NCBI RefSeq assembly: GCF_002214185.1
Contig: NZ_CP022161.1
Coordinates: 10,721,947 to 10,785,946 of the forward strand
From: Streptomyces capitiformicae
GTDB lineage: Bacteria; Actinomycetota; Actinomycetes; Streptomycetales; Streptomycetaceae
Direction: 5' to 3'
DNA length: 64,000 nt
Notes under the pieces: generated by a model
The model's database searches: none
Seen by the model: only the letters and a program-made list of their open reading frames with translations
What the model was told of the DNA's origin: nothing
Position numbers and translations under genes: made by a program
Shown: positions 7,324-16,624 of the stretch, in pieces
Layout of the letters: each line of letters begins with the position of its first letter
Numbering within the stretch: the first letter of the stretch is position 1

Positions 7324-9543
7324 ATGGGCAGAGGCCTGCTTTCACTGGTTCTCACCGCGGTCACCGGCGCCGCGTTACTCACGGCCCCGGCGTCCGCCGC
7401 TCCCCCGCCCATGCCGCCGGACGTGTACCGACCGGTCCGTGGGCCGGCCGCCCCGGCGGAGTACCGCTACCTCCAGAAGACCCTGCCAGGAGAGTCGATT
7501 CCGCGCCACGCCCATGACCTCGCCGCGGCACAGGCCCGTGACCTGCCCGCCGTCGGCGGGCGCTGGAGGGGCGTCGGTCCCACCAACATCGGCGGGCGCG
7601 TCGTCTCCCTCGCGCTCGACCCGAACCGCACGGACACCCTGTACGCGGCGGCCGCGAGCGGCGGGCTGTGGCGTAGCACCGACGCCGGGGAGACGTTCCA
7701 CTCGGTGTGGCCCGACAGCCGGACGCAGGCCATGGGCTCGGTCGCCACCGCCCCGGACGGCACCTTGTACGCGGGCACCGGTGAGCCCAACCCGGGCGGC
7801 GGAAGCATCACATACGAGGGGACGGGGCTGTACCGGAGCAGGGACGGGGGCCGGACCTGGACGTCTCTCGGTCTGCGCGACTCCGGTGCGATCAGCGCCA
7901 TCACCATCGACCCCGCCGACCCCCGCCGCATCTACGTCGCCGCCGCGGGCTCGCTGTACAACGGCGGCGGCGACCGGGGCGTGTACCGCTCCGACGACGG
8001 GGGCTCCACCTGGGAACGGATCCTCGCCGGCGCCAACGAGTTCACCGGCGCCACCGAGATCGTGGTCGACGGCGACCGGCTGTACGCCGTGCTGTGGGAC
8101 AAACGTCGCCGCCCCGATCTGCGGACGTACGGCGGTGTGGGCTCCGGCGTCTTCCGCAGCACCGACGGCGGTGAGAGCTGGCAACGGCTCGGCGGCGGCC
8201 TGCCCGCCGCGGGCTCCGACGTCGGCCGTATCGGCCTGGGCGTCGCGGGCGACCGGCTCTACGCGATCGTCAACAAGGCCAGTGGCCCCTTCGAAGGTTT
8301 CTACGCCTCCACCGACGGCGGCGACAACTGGACCCGCACCCCCGACAACCAGGCCCTCACTGACTCACAGTCCAGCTTCGGCTGGTGGTTCGGCAAGGTG
8401 TGGATCGACCCCCGCGACACCGAGCACGTACACGTCGCCGGGGTCGCACTGCTGACCACGAAGGACGGCGGCGCCACCTGGACGGCCGACGACACGAGCA
8501 TGCACGTCGACCACCACGCCATGGTGTGGGACCCGCGCCGCCCGGGCCGGGTCTACCTCGGCAACGACGGCGGCGTCTACCGCTCCGACTCCGGCGGGGA
8601 CGGCGGCTGGGTCAAGTCCCGCCACCAGCCGTACACCCAGCTCTACAGCGCGGCGATCAGCCCTCAGGACACCACCCGCATCTCCGGCGGTTCCCAGGAC
8701 AACGGCTCGCTGCGCTCCTGGGGCGGGGAGAAGTTCAACGAGTACCTCGGCGGCGACGGCGAGGAGAACCTGATCGACCCGACCGACGTGAACAAGGTCT
8801 TCGCCTGCTACCAGTACGGCAACTGCTTCCGCTCCACCGACGGCGGCGACACCCTCACGTACTTCGCCGACAGGACGACGTACCAGCGCCGCAACTGGTT
8901 CACACCAGTAGTCTTCGACCCGCGCGACCCCAAGGTCCTCTACTACGGATCCGAGGTCGTCAACCGCTCCACGGACGGCGGCGAGACCTGGCAGCCCATC
9001 AGCCATGATCTGTCCGGCGGCCCAGGCCCCGACCCTATCTACACCAACTACGGCACGATCACCTCGATCGCCCCGGCGGGCGACGGACGCACCGTGTACG
9101 CCGGCACGGACGACGGCCGCGTCTGGGTCACCAGGGACCTCGGAGCGACGTGGACGAAGTTGGCCGAGGGGCGGCCCTGGGTGACCCGCGTGGTCGTCGA
9201 CCCGAAGAACCCGAACCGGGTCTGGACCACGCACTCCGGCTACCGCTCCGGCTCCGCGCTGCCTCACGTGTACGGCAGCACCGACGGCGGCAGGCACTGG
9301 CGGAACCTGTCGGGCAACCTGCCGGCGGCGCCCGTCAACGACCTGGTCGTCGCGCGGGGCGGCATCCTGTACATCGCCACCGACCAAGGCGTGTTCACCA
9401 GCGTCACGAGCGGCGGCCGCTGGCTGCGCCTCGGACGCGGCATGCCGCAGGTACCGGTCGACGACATCGAGTACGACGCGGGACACCACCGTCTGGTGGC
9501 CGCGACGTTCGGCAGAGGCTTCTACGAACTGACCACTCGCTGA
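7324..9543 (+). CDS. secreted Asp-box (BNR/sortilin-type) repeat protein
   Basis: A 739-residue exported protein. ATG 7324 is chosen because GGAGAGGG lies five bases upstream and a classical signal peptide begins there (MGRGLLSLVLTAVTGAALL, cleavage near PASAA). The rest is built from about twelve Asp-box motifs of the S-x-D-x-G-x-T-W type (RSTDAGETF, RSDDGGSTW, RSTDGGESW, ASTDGGDNW, TTKDGGATW, RSTDGGETW, VTRDLGATW and GSTDGGRHW). This predicts one or two seven- or ten-bladed beta-propellers as in sortilin and GH74-like proteins. No catalytic residues of a defined glycosidase family were recognised, so the role (glycan or protein binding outside the cell) is inferred. Codon 18 is TTA (7375-7377), so translation may need the bldA tRNA and be developmentally timed. 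It is followed by a terminator. Confidence 0.8.
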   Translation: MGRGLLSLVLTAVTGAALLTAPASAAPPPMPPDVYRPVRGPAAPAEYRYLQKTLPGESIPRHAHDLAAAQARDLPAVGGRWRGVGPTNIGGRVVSLALDPNRTDTLYAAAASGGLWRSTDAGETFHSVWPDSRTQAMGSVATAPDGTLYAGTGEPNPGGGSITYEGTGLYRSRDGGRTWTSLGLRDSGAISAITIDPADPRRIYVAAAGSLYNGGGDRGVYRSDDGGSTWERILAGANEFTGATEIVVDGDRLYAVLWDKRRRPDLRTYGGVGSGVFRSTDGGESWQRLGGGLPAAGSDVGRIGLGVAGDRLYAIVNKASGPFEGFYASTDGGDNWTRTPDNQALTDSQSSFGWWFGKVWIDPRDTEHVHVAGVALLTTKDGGATWTADDTSMHVDHHAMVWDPRRPGRVYLGNDGGVYRSDSGGDGGWVKSRHQPYTQLYSAAISPQDTTRISGGSQDNGSLRSWGGEKFNEYLGGDGEENLIDPTDVNKVFACYQYGNCFRSTDGGDTLTYFADRTTYQRRNWFTPVVFDPRDPKVLYYGSEVVNRSTDGGETWQPISHDLSGGPGPDPIYTNYGTITSIAPAGDGRTVYAGTDDGRVWVTRDLGATWTKLAEGRPWVTRVVVDPKNPNRVWTTHSGYRSGSALPHVYGSTDGGRHWRNLSGNLPAAPVNDLVVARGGILYIATDQGVFTSVTSGGRWLRLGRGMPQVPVDDIEYDAGHHRLVAATFGRGFYELTTR

Positions 9544-9646
9544 CCGAAAGTGCACTCCGTGACGCGGACCCCGAGCCCCGACCGCAGCGATGCGGGTTCG
9601 GGCCGACAGCCAAAAAGAGCGATGGCCAGCCCGGGATCCGAGGACC

Positions 9647-9673
9647 CCGGGGGAGGCTGACAGCCTCCCCCGG
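9647..9673 (+). terminator. hairpin downstream of the Asp-box repeat gene
   Basis: A perfect 13-bp inverted repeat, CCGGGGGAGGCTG and CAGCCTCCCCCGG, separated by one base, about 100 bases after the stop codon. The innermost pairs would open to form the loop. There is no U-tract on the + side, as is usual for Streptomyces terminators. Confidence 0.6.
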
Positions 9674-9759
9674 CACCGGCCGACACACCCGGCCCGCCGG
9701 GGCCACACGAAGGAAACCCACAGCCAGGTGACGTACATCGTCAAGATAGCGGCCGCGTG

Positions 9760-10160
9760 GCACCACCTGCGTATCCAGGAGATCGAACGCGGCAGTCACC
9801 GTCCGGGACAAGAAGTCCTTGCCGCGGTCCACCCGCACCTTCTCCGGCAGACCACCGAACGGGCCGTAAGGCTCCTCGCGCAGGACCGCGGAACGCAGCG
9901 CGGCCAGCACCGACTCCCGCGACGGATCTCCCGGCGTGATCGCGACGCCAGTGATCGCGTTCGTAACACAGTCGGTGAACCAGGTGATCCACGGCCTGCA
10001 GGACTTGCCATCGACATCGACCAGCACCGGAGCCTGGACGTGATCGGTCTCCCACACCTGGTTGCGCCAGCCCCGCAGCCGGGCCAGGAACACATCATGT
10101 TGGCCGCCCGCTCCCCACCCGCAAGCCCCTGGAACCAGTCCCGCCACCCGTGAGGATGCG
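9760..10160 (-). pseudogene. Mu-type (DDE) transposase fragment
   Basis: The minus frame reads VWETDHVQAPVLVDVDG, ITWFTDCVTNAITGVAITPG and KVRVDRGKDFLSRTV, the RNase-H-like integrase core of Mu-type actinobacterial transposases with two of the acidic catalytic residues. The residues before the core (GLAGGERAA) are in a different frame, with a frameshift near 10085. The sequence ends after LLDTQVV, before the third acidic residue. It is a frameshifted, both-ends-truncated relic. Confidence 0.65.
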
Positions 10161-10304
10161 GCCGATCAGGGCGGCATACCGTGATGAGCAGCGCTATGAG
10201 CTGCATAAATACGGTATTTGCTCCATACGGTGAGCTTGCGCGTCAACGCCAGGATCACAAGCTGGGCCTGACAACCACCCTCCTCCTGAAACGGAGCCCT
10301 CTAG

Positions 10305-10703
10305 GTGAGACGCGCACGCGTAAGAGGCCGACTGGCCGCTGCGACCGTCGGCGCCGCGCTGGCTGCGGGAACCGTCCTGCTTAGCGCCCCAACGGCCCAC
10401 GCCCAACCCACCCCGCCACGCCCGGTCGTCTTCTACCCGCCAGGCCCGGTCGTCTTCGTCCCGCCCAACCCGATCCTGCCCAACTACCTGGACGACCTGC
10501 CCTTCTACCCGCCGGACCCGATCCTGCCCAACTACCTGGACGACCTGCCCTTCTACCCGCCGGGCCCGATCCTGCCCAACTACCTGGACGACCTGCCCTT
10601 CTGGCCGCCGGACCCGATCCAGCCGCCAGGCGATGGCGGCGGTGACGGTGACGGTGACGGCGGCAGTGATGCCGGCGGCGACGGCGACATCGTGCTGAAC
10701 TGA
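10305..10703 (+). CDS. small secreted protein with Pro-rich 16-residue repeats
   Basis: A 132-residue protein from GTG 10305 with CGGAG eight bases upstream. Residues 1-35 are a signal peptide (MRRARVRGRLAAATVGAAL, cleavage after AHA). Residues 53-100 are three nearly identical 16-mers of the form PPxPILPNYLDDLPFY, preceded by a partial PPGPVVF copy and followed by PPDPIQPP. The tail (residues 109-129) is almost entirely Gly and Asp. The mature protein is acidic with regularly spaced aromatic residues, suggesting an extended cell-surface or matrix polypeptide that might bind cations through its tail. No family was recognised. It stands alone and ends in a hairpin terminator. Confidence 0.65.
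   Translation: MRRARVRGRLAAATVGAALAAGTVLLSAPTAHAQPTPPRPVVFYPPGPVVFVPPNPILPNYLDDLPFYPPDPILPNYLDDLPFYPPGPILPNYLDDLPFWPPDPIQPPGDGGGDGDGDGGSDAGGDGDIVLN
10461..10604 (+). repeat. three 48-bp tandem coding repeats
   Basis: Units at 10461-10508, 10509-10556 and 10557-10604 differ at only a few positions and keep frame, each coding one PPxPILPNYLDDLPF(Y/W) unit. The near-identity at DNA level, including third positions, indicates recent expansion. Confidence 0.9.
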
Positions 10704-10711
10704 CCAGCCCC

Positions 10712-10746
10712 GGGGTGGCCATCGCGGGAAATCGCGGTGCCACCCC
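10712..10746 (+). terminator. hairpin after the Pro-rich repeat gene
   Basis: GGGGTGGC at 10712-10719 pairs with GCCACCCC at 10739-10746 around a 19-base loop, starting eight bases after the stop codon. Confidence 0.6.
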
Positions 10747-10877
10747 GCCGGGTCCTCAGGCATCTTGGCAGGGGCAGGCGGCGCTCCCCGGCGTTATAGC
10801 CCAGGCGGTCCCACAACTCATCCGTTCCGTGCCAACGTGCACTCGTCGGGATTGAAAACACGTGCTGACCTTGAGTT

Positions 10878-12352
10878 TTATCCAGTTCGTCGGGGTTTGG
10901 TGCCGACCTTGTGGTGGGTGGGTCGCTGGTAGGGCTGGCCTGTAGCGAGGACTCTGCCCACGTCATAGCGGGCGGCGGGGTGCCGGTTCTTCGATCCTGA
11001 TGGGCGGCCGGGTCCGGGGCGTGTGGGTTTTGGTGCCCTGGCTGGTGAAGCGGTCTCGGGGCGGAGGTTTCTGAACCCCCGTCGGACGCGGGCCGGGGTG
11101 AGCCGTTCGGGCGGGATCGGTTTCTCCCAGGGGTACCGCAAGTCTTGTGCGAGGGGGCGGGCGAGCCGGAGCTGGGTGTGCGCGGCAACCACGAGCCACG
11201 TCCAGCGGTCCGCGGCCTCGGGGGTGCGGATCTTGGGACAGGTCCAGCCCAGGGTCTGCTTCCAGAAGCGGAAGGTGTGCTCGACATCGAATCTTCTCAG
11301 GAAGGTCTGCCAGCAGCGGTCGACGTCAGCCGCGGTGGCGCCGGTCTTGGACCACCACAGCCAGACCGGCTTCGGATCACCGCCCGAGGACAGGTGCTCG
11401 ACCTAAGGCGGACCACCGTGCCCTCGATGACGGGCAGTTCCGTCGTGTGGTCGAGCCAGGCCGCCCGTCGGGTCAGCCTCGGGTGGAGCCGGTCCCAGGC
11501 CCTGGCAGTCGCCTTCCCGTAGCGGCGGGTGTCGGTGACCGTGGCCGCATGCTCGTCGCCCCAGGTGTCGGGCTTGCCGAAAACGAACTCGCCTCCGTGC
11601 TTGGGCGGACGTCCACCATCGGGATGCTCCCGGTGGAACTCCTCGCGGGAAGGTGCCGGCCGGCGCATCACCCGGTCTGAGCGAGTCCGTCCCAGGATCT
11701 CGATGGGCAGGTCAGCCAGCAGGTGAGCAAGGCGCGGGGCGTCGTAGCCGGCGTCGACCACGATCATGATGTCCGGATCGCCCGTCTGCCACTGCCCTGC
11801 CGCGACGAGGCGGTCGACGACCTCCCGGATCTGCGCGGTGGTGACCGCGGCGACATCCGCACCGGGCTCCAGCCGGATCGCATCCAGGACCGCCGTCCAC
11901 GACGTCCGGCCGGTCTCCAGGGCAGCCACGATCGAATAGGGCCAGCCGGGGATCACGAGGTGCTTGTTGTCGCTGTATCCGTAGGCGTGGCAACAGCACC
12001 GGTCAGGGGCGGTATCCGCGTCCGGCCGCAGCCACGGTGACACGTCAACGGCCAGGACCAGGCGGCCGTCGGCCGCCTTCGGCAGCGGGACGCAGACCAG
12101 GGCCCGTCGCAGCCGGTCCACGTCGAGGCGCCCATGGTTCAGTCCCGCGTACACAGCTCCGTGCCCACGCCGATGTTCCGGCGCGAGTGCCAGACCGGCC
12201 AGCGTCTTCACCGGGCCGTCCGCACACAGCAACGCGTCGGTGAGCTCGAACATTGCGTCCCTCCGGGCCGTCATGGACGCGTACAACTCCGTCCGGAAGT
12301 GTGACAGCACCCCGAACGGCTCCCGCTGGACATCGTGATGCAGCAGACTCAC
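10878..12352 (-). pseudogene. DDE transposase, frameshifted in the C-terminal third
   Basis: From GTG 12352 the frame encodes a transposase of the type abundant in Streptomyces: HFRTELYASMTARRDAMFE, LVLAVDVSPWLRPDADT with a catalytic Asp, IMIVVDAGYDAPRLAHLL, and VTDTRRYGKATARAWDRLHP. After IEGTVVRL (near 11404) the frame is lost. The C-terminal part continues in the next frame as VEHLSSGGDPKPVWLWWSK, DVEHTFRFWKQTLGWTCPK and RYPWEKPIPPERLTP, down to 10878. A single missing base in CTTAGGTCGAG accounts for it. Nearly full length otherwise; no terminal inverted repeat was confidently found. Confidence 0.75.
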
Positions 12353-12489
12353 TCCTACGGCCTTCGGTTGATCCCTTGCCTCTGTGACGGAGCACAGGAT
12401 CAGACGAAGGCCGCCCCGCTGTACGGCAGTTATCACCATGAGTGATCAAGTTCGAGGAACGATTCGACCCGCGAGGATAAGACTCAAGC

Positions 12490-13235
12490 CGACGGACAAC
12501 TCACCCCCCGGCCAGCACCGGCTGGCCGACGTGCTCGACGCCGCCCGGCTGCTGCGGCCCGTCGACCGCCGGCATCTGGACGGCGGCGAGCGGTGGCTGA
12601 AGGGCCCGGCCGTCATGTCCGCGGTCGCCGAGCGGATCGCCCAGGCCGTCGGCGGCGACCCCGCCCGCGCCGTACGCCTGCTGGCCGAGACGGAGGCCAC
12701 CGGCCAGTCCTGCATCCTCACCCCCGCCGACCTCGGCCTGGGCAGACCGCACTTTCCCGAGCCGTCCGTCGTGGGCGCGGGCCCGGAGCCCGGCTCGGGG
12801 ATGCGGCTGCTGAGGCAGCGGTGCGAGGCCGGGATGATCGCCCGCGGCCTGGACCGCGACGAACGCGCCGTACGACAGCTCGACTACGAGCTGGACGTCA
12901 TCGGTCCGCTCGCCGGATTCGAGGCGTACTTCCTCGCCGTGGCTGAGGTGGTCGCCGATACCCGGGCGCTGGGAATCCGGGTCGCCGCGCGCGGATCCGG
13001 CGCGGGCAGCATGGTCAACCACTCCTTGTTCATCGCCACAGCCAATCCCATCGAGCATCACTTGCTGTTCGAACGCTTCGTCAATGAGCGCCGCGCGTCG
13101 CTTCCTGACATCAACCTCGACGTGGAGTCCGAGCGGCGGCTGGAGGTGTACGACGCGATCATCGAGCGGTTCGGGAAGGAGCGGACGGCGGTCACCGGCA
13201 TGCCCGAGACCTATCGTGCCCGGCACGCCCTGCGC
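12490..13235 (+). pseudogene. internal fragment of a DnaE-type DNA polymerase III alpha subunit
   Basis: The + frame has no N-terminal PHP domain and reads LADVLDAARLLRPVDRRHLD, LDYELDVIGPLAGFEAYFLA, ARGSGAGSMVNHSLFIATA, NPIEHHLLFERFVNERRASL and PDINLDVESERRLEVYD. This is the start of the polymerase core of the actinobacterial DnaE2-like branch. The catalytic motif is PDINLD where an acidic PDxDxD is expected, so the second Asp is Asn. The similarity stops after ETYRARHALR (about 13235). Missing both ends and a catalytic residue, it is a relic next to the transposase gene. Confidence 0.7.
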
Positions 13236-13637
13236 TTCCCTGTCAAGTTCAGCGTGTTGAGGACCAAGCGCCGAACTTGCCGTTCTGATCCTCCTGCAGG
13301 AAGACAGCCAACCCGACCGACGGCTAAACGAGTCGGTGATGCGAGGGCGGCGGGCGCACTACGTCCGTGCCGAAGCGCCCGCAGAGTCGTTCTGCCGCAA
13401 CCTCAGCCGTACGCCTTGTGGAGCAGTAGGCGCACGGTGAGGGCCGTCGTCCCCGTCTCCGTACAGGCCGTCCGGCCTCTCCAGCGCGGTGTTGCCGGAG
13501 GCGGGGCTGGCGAAATGCCATAGCAGGCAGCAGATCGGCATGCGTCGTGGCCGTTGTGACATGGAGCAGGTGACGCGGGGGAGCGAGGCTTTGAGCAGCC
13601 GCACCGTGAAGGCGGCGGACTGTGAAGGAGCGATCTC
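13236..13637. other. gene-poor junk between relics
   Basis: About 400 bases with overlapping Arg-rich frames on both strands and no recognisable protein segment. It ends at the ribosome site of the homoserine dehydrogenase fragment. Confidence 0.3.
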
Positions 13638-13700
13638 ATGGGCCGATACGATCTCGCCCTCATCGGATTCGGCGGCGTCAATCGCGCGCTTGCATCGATG
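13638..13700 (+). pseudogene. N-terminal stub of a homoserine dehydrogenase-like gene
   Basis: GAAGGAGCG stands seven bases before ATG 13638, and the first 20 residues, MGRYDLALIGFGGVNRALAS, are the Rossmann N terminus (GxGxVN) of the homoserine dehydrogenase family. After about residue 21 the sequence no longer resembles a dinucleotide-binding fold. The rest of the gene has been lost. Confidence 0.45.
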
Positions 13701-14029
13701 GTGTCCACAGCGGACCGTCTCCTTCGCGAATCGGTCGAGGTTGCAAACACCGCGGCAAGCGGGACTGCCGCAGCCCATGGGGAGGCGAGGCCACGACAAC
13801 CGCCCGGACCCCCTGCTATTGCGCGAGGGAGGAGCCTCCGGCTCGACCGGGTGCAGGAGGCGAGGCCGTGGCGGTGGGCCTTCAGCGGGCCGCCGCTCCG
13901 GTCGAAGCGGACCAGACTGGTCGCGGAGGTTCTTGCGCTGTGCCTTTCGCGGTGGCCGTCCTGACGCTGGCCACCGCGACGGACGGTGCGGCAACACCGA
14001 GTGAGCCGCGAGTCCACTCCAATCGGCGC

Positions 14030-14190
14030 TGGTGACGGCCGCTTCGTTCTTCAGCCACCGGTCGATGTCCGTGTCGAAGCCCTTGTCGTAGTGGTTGGGC
14101 GGATCGGCGAGTGCGTTGCGCTCGTCCTCCGTGAGCTTGGGTGGGCCACCGGGGAGGACGGGTTCAACGGGAAGGCCCGCTCACTGGGAT
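14030..14190 (-). pseudogene. unidentified protein fragment
   Basis: A minus frame with clean GC-rich third positions reads GGPPKLTEDERNALADPPNH then YDKGFDTDIDRWLKNEAAVT. It looks like true coding sequence but has no start codon or plausible continuation at either end. Family not recognised. Confidence 0.35.
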
Positions 14191-14221
14191 GGGGACGGTT
14201 CGGTGGGGGGCCTGAGGCCCG

Positions 14222-14600
14222 TCAGTCGTGGGGGGTGGCGATGGCGGCGAGGTGTGTGCCGGGGCGCACGGTCAGCCCGTTCATGTTGTAGATGATCGTT
14301 CCGGTTGAGACGGCGGCGACCTTGTGTTCGGCGCCGTCGACCGGGTCGATGATGCAGCCGATGGTCTGCCCCTCGGTCACTTCGTCCCCGGTGACCGCAT
14401 CCGGGTACCAGAGGCCTGCGGCCGGAGACTCGACGTCGCCTGTCCAGATCCAGTCGCGTGGCTGCACGGTCGGCTGCTTGATGTGCTCTGACGCCTCGAT
14501 GGCACCGAGGTGGTGCAGGAGACGGTACAGGGCGTCGAGCAGCCTGCGCACGGTGGCGGGGTCGCGGTCGCCAGCCGGTCCACTTCCCCCAACCTCACCC
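14222..14600 (-). pseudogene. C-terminal fragment of an AstE/AspA-type (succinylglutamate desuccinylase) protein
   Basis: About 125 residues on the minus strand: VRRLLDALYRLLHHLGAIEA, IWTGDVESPAAGLWYPDAVT, GDEVTEGQTIGCIIDP and VRPGTHLAAIATPHD. This is the beta-barrel lobe that closes the zinc carboxypeptidase-like AstE/aspartoacylase family. The catalytic zinc-binding N-terminal domain is absent; the sequence meets the truncated IS701 gene about 50 bases upstream. A short GGGCCT/AGGCCC hairpin follows the stop (14208-14220). Confidence 0.6.
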
Positions 14601-14650
14601 CGGGAAGCTGCCCACAATCAGCCGAGATCACTCAACGTAACGAAGCACTA

Positions 14651-15556
14651 CTAGGAGATCTCCTCGGGCCTGCTCACACTGCGGCGGGCGAGAACCCAGT
14701 GCCGGCGGTCTTCGCGGTGCCAGGGCCGCACCTCGACGCGGGCCCAGTCGTAGACCCGCCGGCCATGGGCCCCTTCGCCGCAGGAACGGCGCTTCCACTT
14801 CTGCCGTGGCAGACCCGGGAACAGATCATGGACGGGATGGTCGAGTGCCCAGCGGGTGACGACGGTGTCGTGCCGGGTGGTGGCCATGACATGGAAGACG
14901 TCTGCCTGCTCGAGTTCGTATCGCCAGCACTTGCTGAAGCCGTAGGCGGCATCTGCCGTCACCCACCGAAACGGGATCCGGTCCGCGATCGCCCGATGGA
15001 CCATCGCCTTGGCCATGGCCACCTTCGTCTCGAAGGCGACGCCGTCGTCGATGCCGGCCCGGCGGCAGCGTTCCCGGTCGTCCGTCCATGACGTGGGCAG
15101 ATACAAACGACGGTCGGTCAATGTTCGTCCGCGGCCGGTCGCGTAGGCGAGGAACACACCGATCTGGCAGTTCTCGGTGCGGCCCGCGGTGCCGGAATAC
15201 TGCCGCTGCACCCCGGCCGAGCGGGTGCCCTTCTTCAGAAAGCCGGTGTCGTCGACGATGAGGACCGCGTCCTGATCACCGAGGTTGTCGACCACGTAGC
15301 GGCGTACGTCGTCGAGGACCTCGTCAGCGTCCCATTCGATCCGGTTCAGCATCCGCTGGATGCGGTCCGGCCCGCCGTGGCTGGCCTCCTCTGCCAGTGT
15401 CCAGCCGTTCTTGCGCTGCAGCGGAGCGATCAGCCCCCGCATATAGGCCAGCGCCGACTCCCGCGGCTCGGACCGGCTGAACCGGTGCACGAAACGTCCG
15501 TGCACAGCATCGAGTTCACTCGCCCACACACGCACATCAGCAAGATCCCCACCCAT
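14651..15556 (-). pseudogene. IS701-family transposase, C-terminally truncated
   Basis: 301 residues from ATG 15556. It has the IS701 N-terminal half and catalytic region: GWTLAEEASHGGPDRIQRML, DAVLIVDDTGFLKKGT (first Asp), RTENCQIGVFLAYATGRG and FRWVTADAAYGFSKCW (second Asp). The protein stops at RRSVSRPEEIS, where full-length members (about 400 residues) continue through the catalytic Glu region. The truncation point coincides with a TAG at 14651. The right end of the element lies near 15600, inside the flavoprotein gene. Confidence 0.75.
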
Positions 15557-15611
15557 AACAACGCCAACGACGAACCTGGCCAGCGGTCACGATAGACACC
15601 GTTGCAGTACT

Positions 15612-16324
15612 AAGCCGGGCGGTAAATAGGTCAGGCCGTGCCGGGCCGCGAAGGAGGCGGCGTCGGCCTCCTCGCCGCGCGGCCGGGCGTCCAGGTGGCC
15701 GAGGGCCAGGACCACCGCGTCGGCGTCGAGCCGGCTCCCGTGCTCCAGGCGGACGCGCTGGAGGCCGTCCGGTCCCGCGGTGAGCGCAACAGCGCGGCCC
15801 GTGCGCGTGGTGACGCGCACCCCGGGCGGGGCCTGGCGCGCCACCTCGCGGAGGAACCAGGACAGGTAGGCGCCCTGGAGGCGTCTGGTCGCGAAGGAGT
15901 CCGGGGTGGTCTCACGCAGGTCGCCCTCGAGGCGGGGGTCCACGGGCGGGAGCAGCCCGGCGGCCGTCTCCCGCGCCCAGGCGGCGAGCGACGGGCCGGG
16001 GCGGGCGGGGCCCTCGCAACGCACGGCCTTGCCGGGGAAAAGGGTGACGTCCCTGGCGAAGGAGTTCATGCGCATCAGCGGCGACTGTTCCTCCCGCCAG
16101 ACCCGTCCGGGGCCGGGGGGACAGGGGTCCACCAGGACGTCCTCGATCGACCGGCCCGGGGCCAGGAATGGGGCGTTGGCCGTCAGTCGCTCGGCCACGC
16201 CCACGCCCACCAGGCCGGCGCCGATGACCGCGATCTTCGCTTCCGTCGTGGCGTGGGGGGTGGCGGCTGGCCGGTGCGGACCGTGCGCAGGGGACGCCGA
16301 GTAGGCCGAAGACATGGCAGTCAT
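15612..16324 (-). pseudogene. FAD/NAD(P)-binding protein, 3' end removed by the IS701 insertion
   Basis: From ATG 16324 the frame reads AKIAVIGAGLVGVGVAERL (Rossmann GxGxxG), PGPGRVWREEQSPLMRMNSF and ADAVVLALGHLDARPRG, typical of the long FAD-NAD(P)-binding family of actinobacteria (about 600 residues). Only about 235 residues remain. The sequence is natural through HGLTYLPP and then runs into IS701 end sequence (LVLQRCLS, stop 15587). The stub lacks the rest of the flavin domain and is presumably non-functional. Confidence 0.65.
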
Positions 16325-16595
16325 TAATCCATGTCCTTTCCTAATTCGCTATGGAGGTGGAAGTGATGTCGCCGGGCGCGTGTGGGTCTCCGGACCGCCG
16401 GGAAGGACTCGCTTGCCCTCAGCCCGCGCGCAGGTGACTGGTCAGGGCTCTGATTGATCATCAATTTCCGTCGCTGGAGCTCGACTTCTTCGCAGATCGG
16501 CAGAGTTCCGCCGTGCCGCGCGCTACGGGAACGCCGGACGCCGCTGTGCGCAAGGACTTGGCAAGCGGCTCAGACACTGCTTAGGTTTGGTCCAC

Positions 16596-16607
16596 TTCGT
16601 TGACGAA
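16596..16607. promoter_or_regulatory. possible operator before xylA
   Basis: TTCGT-TG-ACGAA, two perfect 5-bp arms around two bases, lies about 18 bases upstream of the xylA start and six bases before its AGGAG site. Its place between promoter and start suits a repressor such as a ROK-family XylR. The rest of the 300-base gap back to 16325 shows no gene. Confidence 0.35.
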
Positions 16608-16624
16608 ATGATCAGGAGCTAGCC

